Below, in pieces: positions 1 through 10,680 of a stretch of 64,000 bases of DNA (within the stretch, counting starts at the first letter, position 1; each line of letters opens with the position of its first letter). The notes beneath the pieces are model-generated. The model searched no databases. It was not told the origin of the DNA and was given only the letters and a program-made list of their open reading frames with translations. A program made the translations under genes and the position numbers. The DNA comes from Armigeres subalbatus (lineage: Eukaryota; Arthropoda; Insecta; Diptera; Culicidae), in NCBI RefSeq assembly GCF_024139115.2, contig NC_085139.1:249421236-249485235 (forward strand), given 5' to 3'.

Positions 1-2
1 AG

Positions 3-695
3 TTCAGTGGGAACCCGGAAGATTGGCCACTCTTCTTTTCTGTATTCAATTCTTCAACCCAAATGTGTGGGTTCTCAAATGAGGAAAACATGTTGCGTCT
101 CCGGAAGTGCCTGAAGGGAAAGGCATTAGAAGCTGTGAGGTGTCGACTGCTCCATCCTTCTAACGTAGTAGGAGTGCTGTCGACGCTAAGAATGCTCTAC
201 GGGAGACCGGAAGCTATCATCCAGGCCATAATTCGGAAGGTTCGATCATTACCTCCTCCAAATATGGAAAAGCTAGAGACTGTCGTGAATTTCGCACTCA
301 CGGTAGAGAACCTTGTCGCTACGATACAAGCGTGCGAGGTTGGCGACTTTGTTTACAATACTTCGCTAAGGTATGAGCTGGTTGAAAGACTTCCATCGTC
401 ACTCAAGATGGACTGGGCCCGATTTTCGCGTGAAAAACCGAATCCAACCCTCATTGATTTCAGCGCGTGGCTGTACATCACCGCTGAGGATGCTAGCACA
501 GTCATGATCTGTAGCAGCAGCAGTGAGCAGCGTACTCGGCAAGGCAAGAAAGATGGGTTTCTGAATTTCCATTCCGAGTCGGAGTCAACGGTTCCCGAAA
601 CATCTTCTAAGACAAAATCGTCTGCTGTGTGCACCAAAGAACAATGCGTGGTTCACCTCTCCTGCATCTCTCGTAGTTTTAGTTGGTTTCGCTGA
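3..695 (+). pseudogene. BEL/Pao LTR-retrotransposon gag fragment (DUF1759-type)
   Basis: The open frame continues from the window edge (position 3) through an internal Met at 63 to a stop at 693-695. It opens with FSGNPEDWPLFFSVF and then gives MCGFSNEENMLRLRKCLKGKA, the hallmark of the DUF1759 domain of BEL/Pao gag proteins. These package element RNA in cytoplasmic virus-like particles. After about 140 residues the sequence becomes Ser/Thr-rich and reaches a Cys/His stretch (VCTKEQCVVHLSCIS) that resembles a damaged zinc knuckle. No protease, reverse transcriptase or integrase follows, so this is a truncated copy. The 5' part and any LTR lie outside the window. Family assignment is by motif and is fairly secure; activity is excluded. 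Confidence 0.75.
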
Positions 696-1080
696 ATTCA
701 TTTCTAGTGGATCCCCCTTGCGGCTGCTGTCGAATCTTGTTGGTGTAGTCAGCTTCGCAATCCCATGGTTACTATACATACCTTGCGGCATACATGTTGG
801 CCATGCGAGGGTTGACACTTTTATGTTCAGAGCCAGATCAGCGCTAGTCAGGAAAGAGCATCTGAGCCTACTCCCAATCAGCTACCAGCTGAGCGACAAG
901 ATTGTAGCGCGTGCTACAAGGCCCGCCCCGGTTTAGGTGACGGAAGACAGCCTGGCCATTAGCCCGTTCGCCGTTTCAAGTCGGTGCCACCCGGCCTTAC
1001 TAAGAGAATAGAATAACCAGACTACCAGCCTACGCTTTCACAATATTCCAATATCCAGAGACAAAGTCCAATAACATTCT
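696..1080. other. Unassigned sequence after the BEL gag fragment
   Basis: No convincing coding frame is visible. Base composition stays similar to the gag fragment, so this may be a rearranged remainder of the same BEL/Pao copy, but I recognise no protease, LTR or primer site. Confidence 0.3.
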
Positions 1081-1140
1081 CTCTGACTCGCAGACAGTTG
1101 GGGACGGGTCATCAAGCCCTTGGACATAGTCCATGCTGCC
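1081..1140 (-). repeat. Copy of the 5' leader module found in two LINEs of this window
   Basis: Read on the minus strand this begins GGCAGCATGGACTATG, continues TCCAAGGGCTTGATGACCC and ends near CTGCGAGTC. The same roughly 57-bp module stands at the 5' end of the RTE element at 42369 and of the R1-type element at 55678. No LINE body follows here, so it is an isolated 5' end or a fragment of another element. Confidence 0.6.
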
Positions 1141-1234
1141 CCATTGCCGATGTGATAGTAATGATAGGGTGGTGTTTATTCTCTAATTGGATGCCGAAAC
1201 GAGTTTTTTTTTCGCTCATTTCGAATTCTAACAG

Positions 1235-1400
1235 CTACCTGCTAGAACTAATCAAGTTGTAGGGATAGAAGATGGAAACGGTATGAAAGTCCATTTCCAG
1301 TCCTAGCGATTGCTAGAACATGAGAAATATACAAAGTAGGAGAATGGGACGGGCCTGGGATTGACCCACGACCAGTCTTCACGAAAACATGAACCGCGTT
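1235..1400 (-). mobile_element. tRNA-derived SINE fragment (3' part with B box)
   Basis: On the minus strand GGTCGTGGGTCAATCCCAGGC provides a Pol III B-box-like core, followed by a roughly 110-bp non-tRNA body ending near TTGATTAGTTCTAGCAGGT. The A-box half is missing or degraded. It differs from Feilai. Confidence 0.5.
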
Positions 1401-1619
1401 TAAACAAGTGCAGTTTTCCTGTGTGCAAGTTCGCACTCAAACATGCATACTAGATCCAAACCGAGTTCATCATAAACCGAACCAAAATCGCACCCGGTTT
1501 GAACACGAGTGTGCGCTCAAGTTCAAACACACGGGTTTGAACATGGAAGTTTAAACATCAGTTTACACACAGCATGCTGTTCATCTGTTCATATTGGTCA
1601 AGTGGTTTCTATTCTTGAG

Positions 1620-1695
1620 TAGCGGTGATGGCCTAATGGTAACTCGTTTGGCGTTCACTCAGGGCACTAGGGTTTGAATCCTTGTCTTTGGATTT
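1620..1695 (+). mobile_element. tRNA-like SINE head
   Basis: TGGCCTAATGG fits a Pol III A box and AGGGTTTGAATCC a B box about 35 bp downstream. The flanks do not pair as an acceptor stem, so it is tRNA-like rather than a tRNA gene. Confidence 0.45.
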
Positions 1696-1699
1696 TTTT

Positions 1700-2635
1700 T
1701 AGGAATGGCACATGAATAGTTTTAGTTTTATAAATGCCACTTTTTAGCCCTTGTCAGGTGGTTTGCGCTTGGTCCGATATCTCAATATCACAACAATATG
1801 TTTACTCAACATTTTGCATACAATCTTCAGATATTATTCTTAATGTTCATAACAACTGAATATTATGTGCATTTCCCGGTAAGACAACCGGCAGCCTCCA
1901 ATGTAATGATTATTTAAAGTGTCCTTGCGTTTATGTTCTAAACAAGATAAAATACATAAGTCTCTGTTCGTCTGTCTAAAATGTAGCCCCTAATTATTTT
2001 ATATCCGTTACATATGCAAGCATGCATTTTGTTTTGTTAGATACGATGGGATTTGCATATCGTGAATAAAATATATATGTTGATTCCAAAAAGTTCTAAG
2101 ACACACTTTATTGGGGGAGGGAGGTTGTTAACCAAATTCAAATTGATAGAAATTTATAAAGATAGTAGGGGGTCTGTTCATAATGTATTCTATATTGCTA
2201 TGTATAAATAATACGCCGATGACATTATGCAATATAAAGAAAATTCACAAACGATGGAGCTCCAGGTCAGAAATGAGCCCACAAATCCTTACACATAAAA
2301 GTCTTATAAACTACATGACTCTCATAAAAGATGAAATCTCCAATTATGACAATCTAAAAAATTACGAAACTGGAATCAAAGCCCCGTTGATCACAAGGTT
2401 CTTCAAAAAGGTCGCAAACCCTCTCTCTCTGGAATAAAGAAATCTCTATGCAACCCAGAACTTCGCTTCAGATTCTCGGTATATTTATCAAGTACCACCG
2501 CAAAGTAAGTAGAATGAATTATCCCCATATAAACGTGCCAGAAAAATATTATCCCAAAATTTTAGAAATATGAACTAATCAGTTTTTTATTGGTTGCAGA
2601 ATCCCGAAATCCTAAGAAGAATTGCTTTCAGAACC
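1700..2635. other. A/T-rich spacer
   Basis: No credible gene or element end is visible. An 84-codon frame at 2183-2437 lacks any recognisable motif and is treated as chance. Confidence 0.4.
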
Positions 2636-2639
2636 TCGA

Positions 2640-2760
2640 AAATGGAACAAAAAGCTCCGCTCAGAGCAGATTCGAACCTAAGACGTCCTGAATGAAAGGC
2701 TTGAATCAAGACGTCACCTCTATAAACGCTTCGTTATGCAAGTGCGAAAAATGTGCACAA
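2640..2760 (-). mobile_element. tRNA-like SINE fragment
   Basis: The minus strand shows TAGAGGTGACGTC (A-box-like) and TTAGGTTCGAATCT (B box) about 45 bp apart, the spacing of a tRNA-derived SINE head. It is probably degraded and its boundaries are uncertain. Confidence 0.45.
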
Positions 2761-3084
2761 CATGTTTCAATTTTTCAATCATACCTTCATTGAAGTTTGA
2801 TTAAATTCTCTTTTTCGAGATATGAATAACAAGGCTGGGAAACGTGAAGAATCAACAATAGTTTCCCTAGCAACCCGTTCATTTACCTAAGCGTAGCATT
2901 CTCGTGTGCAAGCGCACATGTTTGAACCCAAGTTTAAACTCGATGTTTGAACATTGTACATTGCGCCTGGGTGTATCAGAGTTCAGGCTCGTGTTCAGAT
3001 TGCTATGTGCAAGTTCGAACATAGCAAGCAATGTTTGATTGGGTGCACAAACTTAGGTGAACATCTCACACATGTTGCACCTTG

Positions 3085-3175
3085 AAGACTGCCCACGACC
3101 TCCTGCGTATGAGGCAGAAGCGGTAGCCATATGACCACCAAGCCCGTTAGCCCGCACGGCTAAAGAGGGCCCCTT
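3085..3175 (-). mobile_element. Composite SINE head: Feilai-like leader joined to another tRNA-like unit
   Basis: Minus strand: GGGGCCCTCTTTAGCCGTGC, the leader and A-box region of the Feilai copies at 3.56 and 20.15 kb. It is followed not by the Feilai body but by CTTGGTGGTCATATGGCTAC and GCAGGAGGTCGTGGGC, a different tRNA-like core. See findings. Confidence 0.45.
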
Positions 3176-3464
3176 GTCGAGAAATCATAAATCTTTTTTT
3201 ACACAGATTTTCAAATTTTGAACTGAAAACTTTTTTTTACACGGAGCGCATCCCCCGTGTAAAAAAAGAATCGGGTGTAATAATATTTTTCTTGGATGTT
3301 AAAATATTTTTCTCTTGCATAAAACTTTCAATAAATAAATTGGATTTTTCAGGACCAGCATTGAAGATGAGTTGAAATGAGATGAGTACAGCTACAGTAT
3401 GTGGAAAAACATATGCAACTGATTGAACACAGTCATTGATCTGGATTGGACCAAATGGCATTGT

Positions 3465-3563
3465 CGGTCAAACCAAATTTCGGCTAAATGACCAGTTCGG
3501 TCGTATGTTGCTTTCGAATGGATGATATTTTCAGCCAAATAGTTTTCAGTCTAATAACCGTTT
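3465..3563. repeat. Degenerate 15-bp minisatellite (TTCGGCCAAATGACC type), left part
   Basis: Diverged copies of TTCGGTCAAATGACC recur here and continue after Feilai copy 1 (3838-3955), so the SINE inserted into the array. A better-preserved array of the same unit is at 46212-46412. Confidence 0.5.
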
Positions 3564-3837
3564 CGGCCCTCTTTAGCCGTGCGGTAAGATGCGCGGCTAC
3601 AAAGCAAGACCATGCCGAGGGTGGCTGGGTTCGATTCCCGGTCCGATCTAGGAAATGTTCGGGTTGGAAATTATCTTGACTTCCCTGGGAATAAAAGTAT
3701 CATCGTGTTTGTCTCATGATATACGAATGCAAAAATGACTTTGCTTAGAAACCTCGCAGTTAATAACTGTGGAAGTACTTAATGAGCACTAAGCTGCGAG
3801 GTGGCTATGTCCCAGTGGGGCGATGTAATACCAATGA
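3564..3837 (+). mobile_element. Feilai-type tRNA-related SINE, copy 1
   Basis: The element opens GGCCCTCTTTAGCCGTGCGG (A-box region), has the B box GGGTTCGATTCCCGG, and continues through a body with AAACCTCGCAGTTAATAACTG and AAGCTGCGAGGTGG to GTCCCAGTGG and ATGTAATACCAAT. This matches copy 2 at 20145-20440 along its length, except that the G/A-rich tail is lost. Flanks GTTTCGG and GTTCCGG may be a decayed target duplication. Pol III would transcribe such elements and a LINE would mobilise them. Confidence 0.85.
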
Positions 3838-3955
3838 CGAGAGTTCCGGCAAAACGTCCAATTCGGTCAAATGGATTTTGGCTAGAATAATTTTGGCCTA
3901 GCCTGTTATTCAGCCAAGTGGCTTAGGGTTGAATGACTTTCGTCAAAACGACCCT
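3838..3955. repeat. Degenerate 15-bp minisatellite, right part
   Basis: This continues the array at 3465-3563 with AATTCGGTCAAATGG, TTTTGGCCTAG and TTCAGCCAAGTGGC variants on the far side of the SINE. Confidence 0.45.
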
Positions 3956-6787
3956 TCCTACGTTTGAACTGTGCACTGCCACTGTAATTGGGAACTAACT
4001 GATAATCGACCGTTGATTCGACTCCGTTCAACGACCCGCGATATAGGATTGACTGACTACCCAAGTTACAGCAGCGAGGCGAACTTCCATCAGATTTTCG
4101 CTTCCAATACCGTAATGAAAGTATTAAAAAAAAGCCTCAAATTTGAATCAACGCGTTGCTTTTTTTCGGGTTTTTGCCACTGTGCGGCGTGAGAAATTAT
4201 AAACGAGGAGCGTGACATATTTTGGACAGCAATGCAAAAATTGTTGGCGACTGCGTGCGTGGCAGCTCGGAACAATCAACTCTAGCCCTTGATGCATGTG
4301 CGGAAGCCAGTGTGTTACCAATGCGATCCAAAATCACATCATGACAATCAGATACAGATGCAGCGTATCTGACGTGCGTTCTGCATTCTCATCCAAACTG
4401 GTTTGATTCCACTGGATAGGGCCGGGAAGCTGGAAGACTAAAGTTGCAAACATTATCTGGGCTGCATAAGCAAAGCGTAACTGCGGAAGTGTGCTTATCC
4501 GCTGCGTTTGGCATCCACCCTGAAAATCCGATCCAATCAGGATATCAAAATCTTTTCTAAACGGTGATCTGCAGTGACTTTGATTAGCACTAGAATTCCA
4601 TAATGACGCAATATTTCCCGCAGTACTAGAACGTCCCCACATTCTTCCACGCACCTTGCCCACCCGGCAAGCGAGTATATAGCGGATAGTGTGTGCGGTA
4701 TTACGTAACAAATCGTGGCTAGTTTTGTGTGTCTACTGCCGTGGTGCAGGGTTTCGAGGGCTCATTAAATCTAAGTACAGCGGACGGAACGTGCTCTCCT
4801 GCATATTCCCTCCCACCACCACATTTGGCAAACAAGTGGTCGAACCAACCGTCCGATAGCGGTTGGACCATCTATCGCACGGTGCATGGCTTGCGGCATA
4901 CTGCACTTGTGCATATGAAACTGCATATCGGTTTGAATTAGTAGCCCATCATCGAGTTAAGTACACTTGCTTATGCGGGCGGGCAGAATTCTGTACCGTA
5001 TTGGCTGGCTCGCTAACAACCGAGCCGACTGACTCATGCATGCACCAGCTGAATGAGTTTCTGCGGTGGTGGTGATCGTGCCGCTGCCACCGACCGGCGG
5101 CGGCCACGCTGCGCAGAGGAACATCTCCCTTTTCAAGAGCCCTTTGATTTAAAATGTGGGGTACGAGATACCGATCGCTGACTAACAAACTCTGACAGAT
5201 GAACGGTGGAGATTGGGAAATGTGTGTGCGCGGTAGGTACCTACATATGTCTTGTACAATGTGCACGGCCCGGCGGAGGCTCATTTGCATGTGAAAGAGG
5301 TTTTACCGGGGAGACATGATTTGGAGCCATGACTTGGAGGGATTCACGGAAAATTGGCCAATATTCGATCGCTCGAAGGTTGATGTTGTTACTCGGTTGA
5401 CAGCGTGGAACATGCGTGGAAGGGGCGGTTTAAATTTTGGCGAGTTTCCATATTAGGCTGTGAGGGGGGCAATTTGTCTGTTAGGAATGTAATGCCAACA
5501 TCATCAATATCAACTTCTTATATTCAGGTACGTTGAAAATTGATCATTGCATTACTTCAACCTAATGGCTATTTGGATCAATTTTTGAGTACTTCGTCCA
5601 AATTGCAGAACTTAGTGTGACTGTGTAGAGTGAGCATCGTCAATGGGCAATAAGGTGTCTAAAATGAAACATCATCAAGTCACGTGTCGGTGCAAAGAGA
5701 CACGAGTTGAATATAAGATTGTTTTCTTCTTATCCCTCTTTAATCTGATACTCATTCATAGCGTGTTAATCAATGCCGACATAAACCCACTGTTCAGAGA
5801 AAAAAAAAACAATCAGAAACCGAATACTCTGCAGCTACCAAACAAAACAAAGTTGCAGCCCGTTTGGTTCGGCCATAAATTCCAGATCAACCATTCACGG
5901 TGCGGTGATCCGCCAAACTCTGTCAATGCTCGCGAACAAGGATTTATGTCGATCTCGGAAATTGGAACTCGAGCCCTAGTGAGCGCCCGCTCACGATTCT
6001 TAGTTTTTTTTTCCTATACTGATGCGCTCCCGTGAAATGTCTCACACAGGCAGCACGGCAGTGCTCTCTTGCGAATCTCCTCGTCGCCAATTCGCCATGC
6101 CAATAATAAATTGACTGGGGAGGAGGATTGGTCGCCCAGACCAAAAACCAGACCGTGAGTTGCAGCTCATTCTCATGCAACGCCTATATCTATCAACAAT
6201 ATCGTGTGAATATCGCGTTGACCTTATAGAAATAGTTGTTGCATTATTGCAGCTACAGCAGCAACAGCAGCGCGTTGATCGCGCCTCATCGACGTAGTCG
6301 TCGTTCGTCGTCCTCGCAGGCCGGTGGGAAACCGATAGGCCGATAGAATACCAGTTCGGTGTACATTTTACGATGAATGAAACCGCAAAATGTTTGATAA
6401 TTTGCTACCTTCGCTGAAACGCGATCCATCTGGTTCTCAGTGTCACCGTAACGGGGTGTCCCTGCATTGTTGCTGTAGGACTTCCTTTCGAATGCATGTT
6501 TACTTAACGGCTATCGTTGTGAGATGTTTTCCCGCTATTCGTGTTAGAAAACCTGTTTTCGATTCTCATGCTTCATCATTTAAGAATCAAAGACGTTGTT
6601 ATAGCAGAGAGATACTCGAACGGAAAATGAAAGTAAATAAGTGGCCTGGCCTTTTTGACATTTGTTCGAATAAAATTTTACATTTAGAATTGAAAAAAAG
6701 GACGAATATCCACGGATAACTCTTTTTAACACCCAAAGGAAATTTGTTCCAAAATTCACGAGGTTTTTTCCAGATTTTTCAGGATTA
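3956..6787. other. Non-coding stretch without recognised genes or elements
   Basis: Mixed-composition DNA with several G/C-rich islands (4700-5120 and 5900-6360, the latter with a short CAG-rich run near 6250). None of the short open frames shows a recognisable domain, including one of 130 codons at 5643-6035. The islands could be regulatory or untranslated sequence of a host gene, but nothing here proves it. Confidence 0.35.
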
Positions 6788-8407
6788 CAGGGCTGGAAGC
6801 GACTGAAGTCACTCAAAATAGTGACTTTAGTAACCAAAGCTGGCGAAAAAAGGGACCAAATAGTGACTTTCAGTTGCAGAAAAAGTGACCAAATAGTGAC
6901 TTCCAATTTCAGTGGCAAGTTCGATGAGACGAAATCAGGCGTTTTTGGTTCGAAGCACAATATTTTTTTCGTAATTTGTGGCGGAAAACATCTTTCACTC
7001 ACCACTCTTTTCTCTTAGAACGAACTCAGAAGAAAAACGAAAATCGTACTCGCTAACTTTTATCTACTTAGTGACTAAGTAAATTTGTATTGCCCTCTCT
7101 TTTAACCTACGCAAATTTTACTCAATATCTGTAAAAAGTAGGACAACTCAAAACTCTGAGTAGTCTGCCAGCAAATCAATTTTTTACGCCACTGGAAGTG
7201 AGCGAAATATGGTTATCACTCTTAACACCTGTTTTTCTTTTCTGAAAATTATTTCTCGGCGAAAATCTGCGTGAATGAGCATTCCCTTCACGTGAGAATG
7301 AGTGAAAATTTCGATCATTGGATTAGCTGAAAGATGCAGAGAACTCTACGATTTGTCATAGGTGAAACGGATGTTTTATGAATTTTTAGTGCGACAGGAA
7401 CAACAATACAGATCGTTTTAATAAAAAACGATCCAAAAATTATGGAGATTCATGTGAGCCTGGGATTGAATCCTCGACCTACTGCTTGTAATGAGGACCA
7501 TGCTCTCTGAACTTTTAAATATTTTTACTCCAAAATACGCAGGTTTTCCGACTTGCTGTGCGTATTCATGAACGATTTTTACTATGGAATTCGACAGCGC
7601 ATGCAATTTTTAGAGCAAACCCTTCATCACATCTGTCAAATCTACAAAAAATAGCCGCTTGAGAACAAATTAAACTTTCTTAAATTTTTTAGACAAATTT
7701 TTATATGGATGCCCAATGAGGTAAGTCTGCTCAAATTGAGACAACAACTTAAAAACCAAATATCCTGAAATTGTGGTAGAATGATGGCATTTTTATCAAT
7801 TCAAGCATTTAATCAATTCAAGCTCATTTAGCATATTTAATTTATAAATTTGTGCTGTGAAAAAATGATAGCATTTGGTCATTATTGGGAGAAGTTGTTC
7901 TAATTTTGCGTGGCCACTAAAAACATCCTTAGGAGGAACAAAATACAGTAAATTAGGCCGTCAATTAAAAAAAAATCGCAACATAATGATCATATGTCTA
8001 GAGGATCTATTATAAAAATACACTATAACAATACTACTTTAGTTCTTGGTAAAACAGAGGAGAATCAAGTCTCCCTACCATCTCCTACTGCATAAAGTTT
8101 GAGTTAAAAAAAAAACTCGTAATCGACAGGTCTCCTCCTTGCATGACTGTATACCAATTTATAAATTGTGACGTAAAACAGCTTCAATAAGAGCAGCGAG
8201 TTAAATGGCTGGCGAAGTTACAGAGCGATCATTTTTCCAAGGTCCGTAATTTCATTTCCGCCATGAATAGTTTCAAAATAGTTGAAAATAGTGACTTTTT
8301 GCGAGAAAAAGTGACTTTAGTGACTTGAGGTCGAAAAAAGAGACTTTTTAGTGACTAGCCCGAAAAAAGTGACCAAGTCACTAAAAAGTGACCCGCTACC
8401 AGGCCTG
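6788..8407. mobile_element. hAT-like non-autonomous DNA transposon (1.6 kb)
   Basis: The left end reads CAGGGCTGGAAGCG and the right end, on the complement, CAGGCCTGGTAGCG. This is the short terminal inverted repeat form typical of hAT elements. Flanks are CAGGATTA and TCGGATTA, six of eight bases identical, fitting an aged 8-bp target duplication. Both subterminal zones carry many copies of AAAGTGAC and AGTGACTTT in both orientations, as hAT subterminal binding sites do. No transposase frame is present, so mobilisation would need a related transposase in trans. A tRNA-like B box (minus strand, about 7460) lies inside. Confidence 0.6.
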
Positions 8408-8504
8408 TCGGATTAGTTATCATGCTATAAGCTATCACTGTTTCACCAACCAAAACAGTTAAATCTCCTTTGCCGATTCGTTACGCATTGCAAAAAATCA
8501 GAAG

Positions 8505-8720
8505 GGTTGTGTACAAGACACGACCGCAAGGTAGACGTATGACAACGTAAGGATATTATTGTAACACAATACGCATTGTAGTTTATTATGGTTATGGTTT
8601 TAGTGTTAACTAAAGTATTATTGTTCCGTTGGTGTTTAAAGTACGAGCATCTGAGACACATTTTGATCAAACATGTTGTAGATTGTGGAATATTCACGTC
8701 ACAATTAAGTTGATCTTTAT
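8505..8720 (-). repeat. Dispersed repeat, unoccupied copy (partner at 22.4-23.2 kb)
   Basis: About 150 bp here match, in opposite orientation, the sequence around 23071-23226 (shared blocks include TGTGTACAAGACACGAC and ATCAAACATGTTGTAGATTG). On the minus strand part of it can be read as CDVNIPQSTTCLIKM, seen in both copies, so it may derive from a coding region. The family is not recognised. It is useful because it preserves the TA (8691-8692) into which the pogo-like element at 22421 inserted. Confidence 0.55.
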
Positions 8721-9934
8721 CTTCCTTCAGAAATTCCTTTTCTTCAGTGAAATTTGTTTCGATTGGTGGACTGTACTGCAAATCCATTCCATCTTGAAAA
8801 GCCTTACCTTGAGTGGAAGGCACTTCCTCGATATCGCATAAGGATAACTGCTCCGACGTGTTACCGACAGGTCGTTATCAATAAATTAACCTCCCCATTT
8901 ATCAGTAGTAAAAATCAACACAAGCAAATAGTTTAAATTGTTGCAAATAATTTAAATTGGCGCCTAAAGTAAAAAGAATTTAATAAGTTACATTACATCA
9001 CATTCATCTCTCACCCTATCCTTACTACACCTTGATCGACACTACTTACATCTCTTCATCGTCGTCCACTATCTGAGATGGTGGTACCTATATAGACAAG
9101 ACACTATAGGCATAGGTTCCATAGACGGTCTGAACGGTCGCAGAAAAAAGAAAAGGTTTCGACAAGTAAAAGGATACCAGTGTGTTCTCGTTCTACGAAT
9201 AGTCAATTTTGTGTTCGAGAAAAATTTCCACCGGGGCCGGATATTACCGTTTGGAAAGTGCCACAAGATCCTGATTAATAAATGCGTCGAGGACCGAATG
9301 TGAATTGCGCCATCGCAAAAAAAACTGTGCACGAAACGCAGAAGCCCTGTGTCGAAAGATCCTTGCTCCGAGGCATGATAAAGATCGGCGAGCCCCATGC
9401 TGGTGGCCGACGAGTTCTTGCTGTCGTCATGCCACACGCTTCGAGAGACCGTGACCGTAGTTTTGGAGGTGAGGGCTCTAGCAAGGTCTGCGGGCTCTAC
9501 GCCCGCTTGTCGATCAACCAAGAAACCCGCTGTATTGGAAGCCAGTCACCTGTAAATTTCCCGTCAGCCCGCTAACCGTCGCCCCCCGGCCATTTGCTTG
9601 GAGACCACTGTTTTGGACCACTAACTTGTGAAAGTTTGCCCTGATAAGCCTATTGTTGAACGCCGACTCGTTGAAGCTGCCATGGAAGCTTGTTCTTGAA
9701 CAGCCAGCTCTTTATCCGCAGACCCCATAACCGTTGGCAATATGAACCAAAACACCGGTTGGTGGAGTGCCAGCCCGAAACCCATTTTGTCAACCGCTCG
9801 AGCTCTAGTTCCCGCTAGATCATCTGCGGCAGGCCTATACTAACCGTGTATCTGAGAAGCGCCTGTCTACCAATATCCCTGATCCCACTACGAACGACAG
9901 CACAAGAAACCCGGCAGGACGGGTCCACGACTGA
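8721..9934. other. Unassigned stretch
   Basis: A G/C-richer block at 9060-9930 has overlapping frames on both strands (the longest is 150 codons, minus strand, 9069-9521), none with recognisable motifs. It could be a decayed mobile element or host untranslated DNA. Confidence 0.3.
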
Positions 9935-10189
9935 CGTAATCTGAAAAAGTGACGTATACGCCATTTTACAAAAATAGTGTTAACGAATACAGTTCGGACT
10001 CGATTATCCGGAGTATCGATTTTTTTTTCACTCCGGATAATCGAATCCTCCGGATAATCGAATCACTAGAAAAAAAATCAAATCTGCAATAAAATGACGA
10101 AAAAATTATGTTTTATTGTATTTGCAGTGGTGTAGTCAGAAATTATTTTGAAAAAACTCAGATTAATCCGCCTAACGGTATCGGTGATT

Positions 10190-10460
10190 TTCTGGTATAC
10201 AATGGAAAATAGTATTTTTGCCATAACTTTTGAGTCTATAGTACGATCCAGCCAATTTTCAATATGTAATGATGAGACAGGATTCCCATTTGAATCGAAC
10301 TTGATGGTTGAGCATAGGTGCCAAAAAATAACTAGACTATTTACGCACTTTTTGTACAAAAATAGTATTTTGGTCATTATTTCTGAACCCAAAGTTTGAT
10401 CTAGTCAATTTTCAACAAAAAGCTATGAAACTTTTGAGTCAATTGTCCGATCTATCCATT
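10190..10460 (-). repeat. Tandem repeat of about 160 bp inside the pogo-like element
   Basis: Two to three diverged units share GTATTTTTGCCATAAC and GTATTTTGGTCATTAT, plus a GATC[CT]A[GT]CCAATTTTCAA block. The same unit, in the opposite orientation and better kept, forms the pair at 55820-56145 and a single copy near 57395-57560. Confidence 0.5.
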
Positions 10461-10484
10461 TGTCAATAGGAAACAATATAAAGG

Positions 10485-10680
10485 CTCCCCCAGACCTGAG
10501 TGATTTCATCGCCTCAACGGCAAAAACTAGTCGCCGCGATTTTATCGTTGGGTCGCTGTATTTAGGCAATGTTCCAGTTACTCTTCCACTCCAACGGCGA
10601 CAGAATCGCATTCGCCAAGCGTTAGAATCGCGTCGCAATTTTTCGGTCAAGTCACGTGTGTTAGGGGGAACTTAATAAGA
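10485..10680. mobile_element. Possible small MITE nested in the pogo-like element
   Basis: AGGCTCCCCCAGACC at the left and GTTAGGGGGAACTTA at the right are roughly complementary ends around a G/C-richer core with CGCCGCGATTTTATCG. The ends are imperfect, so this is tentative. Confidence 0.3.

Noticed and set aside
1620..1695. tRNA gene
   Set aside because: B box is good but the ends do not pair and the anticodon stem is poor; called as tRNA-like SINE.
3600..3650. tRNA gene
   Set aside because: The A and B boxes belong to a Feilai SINE; no acceptor-stem pairing or anticodon loop of a real tRNA.
5643..6035. 130-codon plus-strand frame
   Set aside because: Low-complexity Asn/Lys and hydrophobic runs, no motif, no promoter; probably chance.
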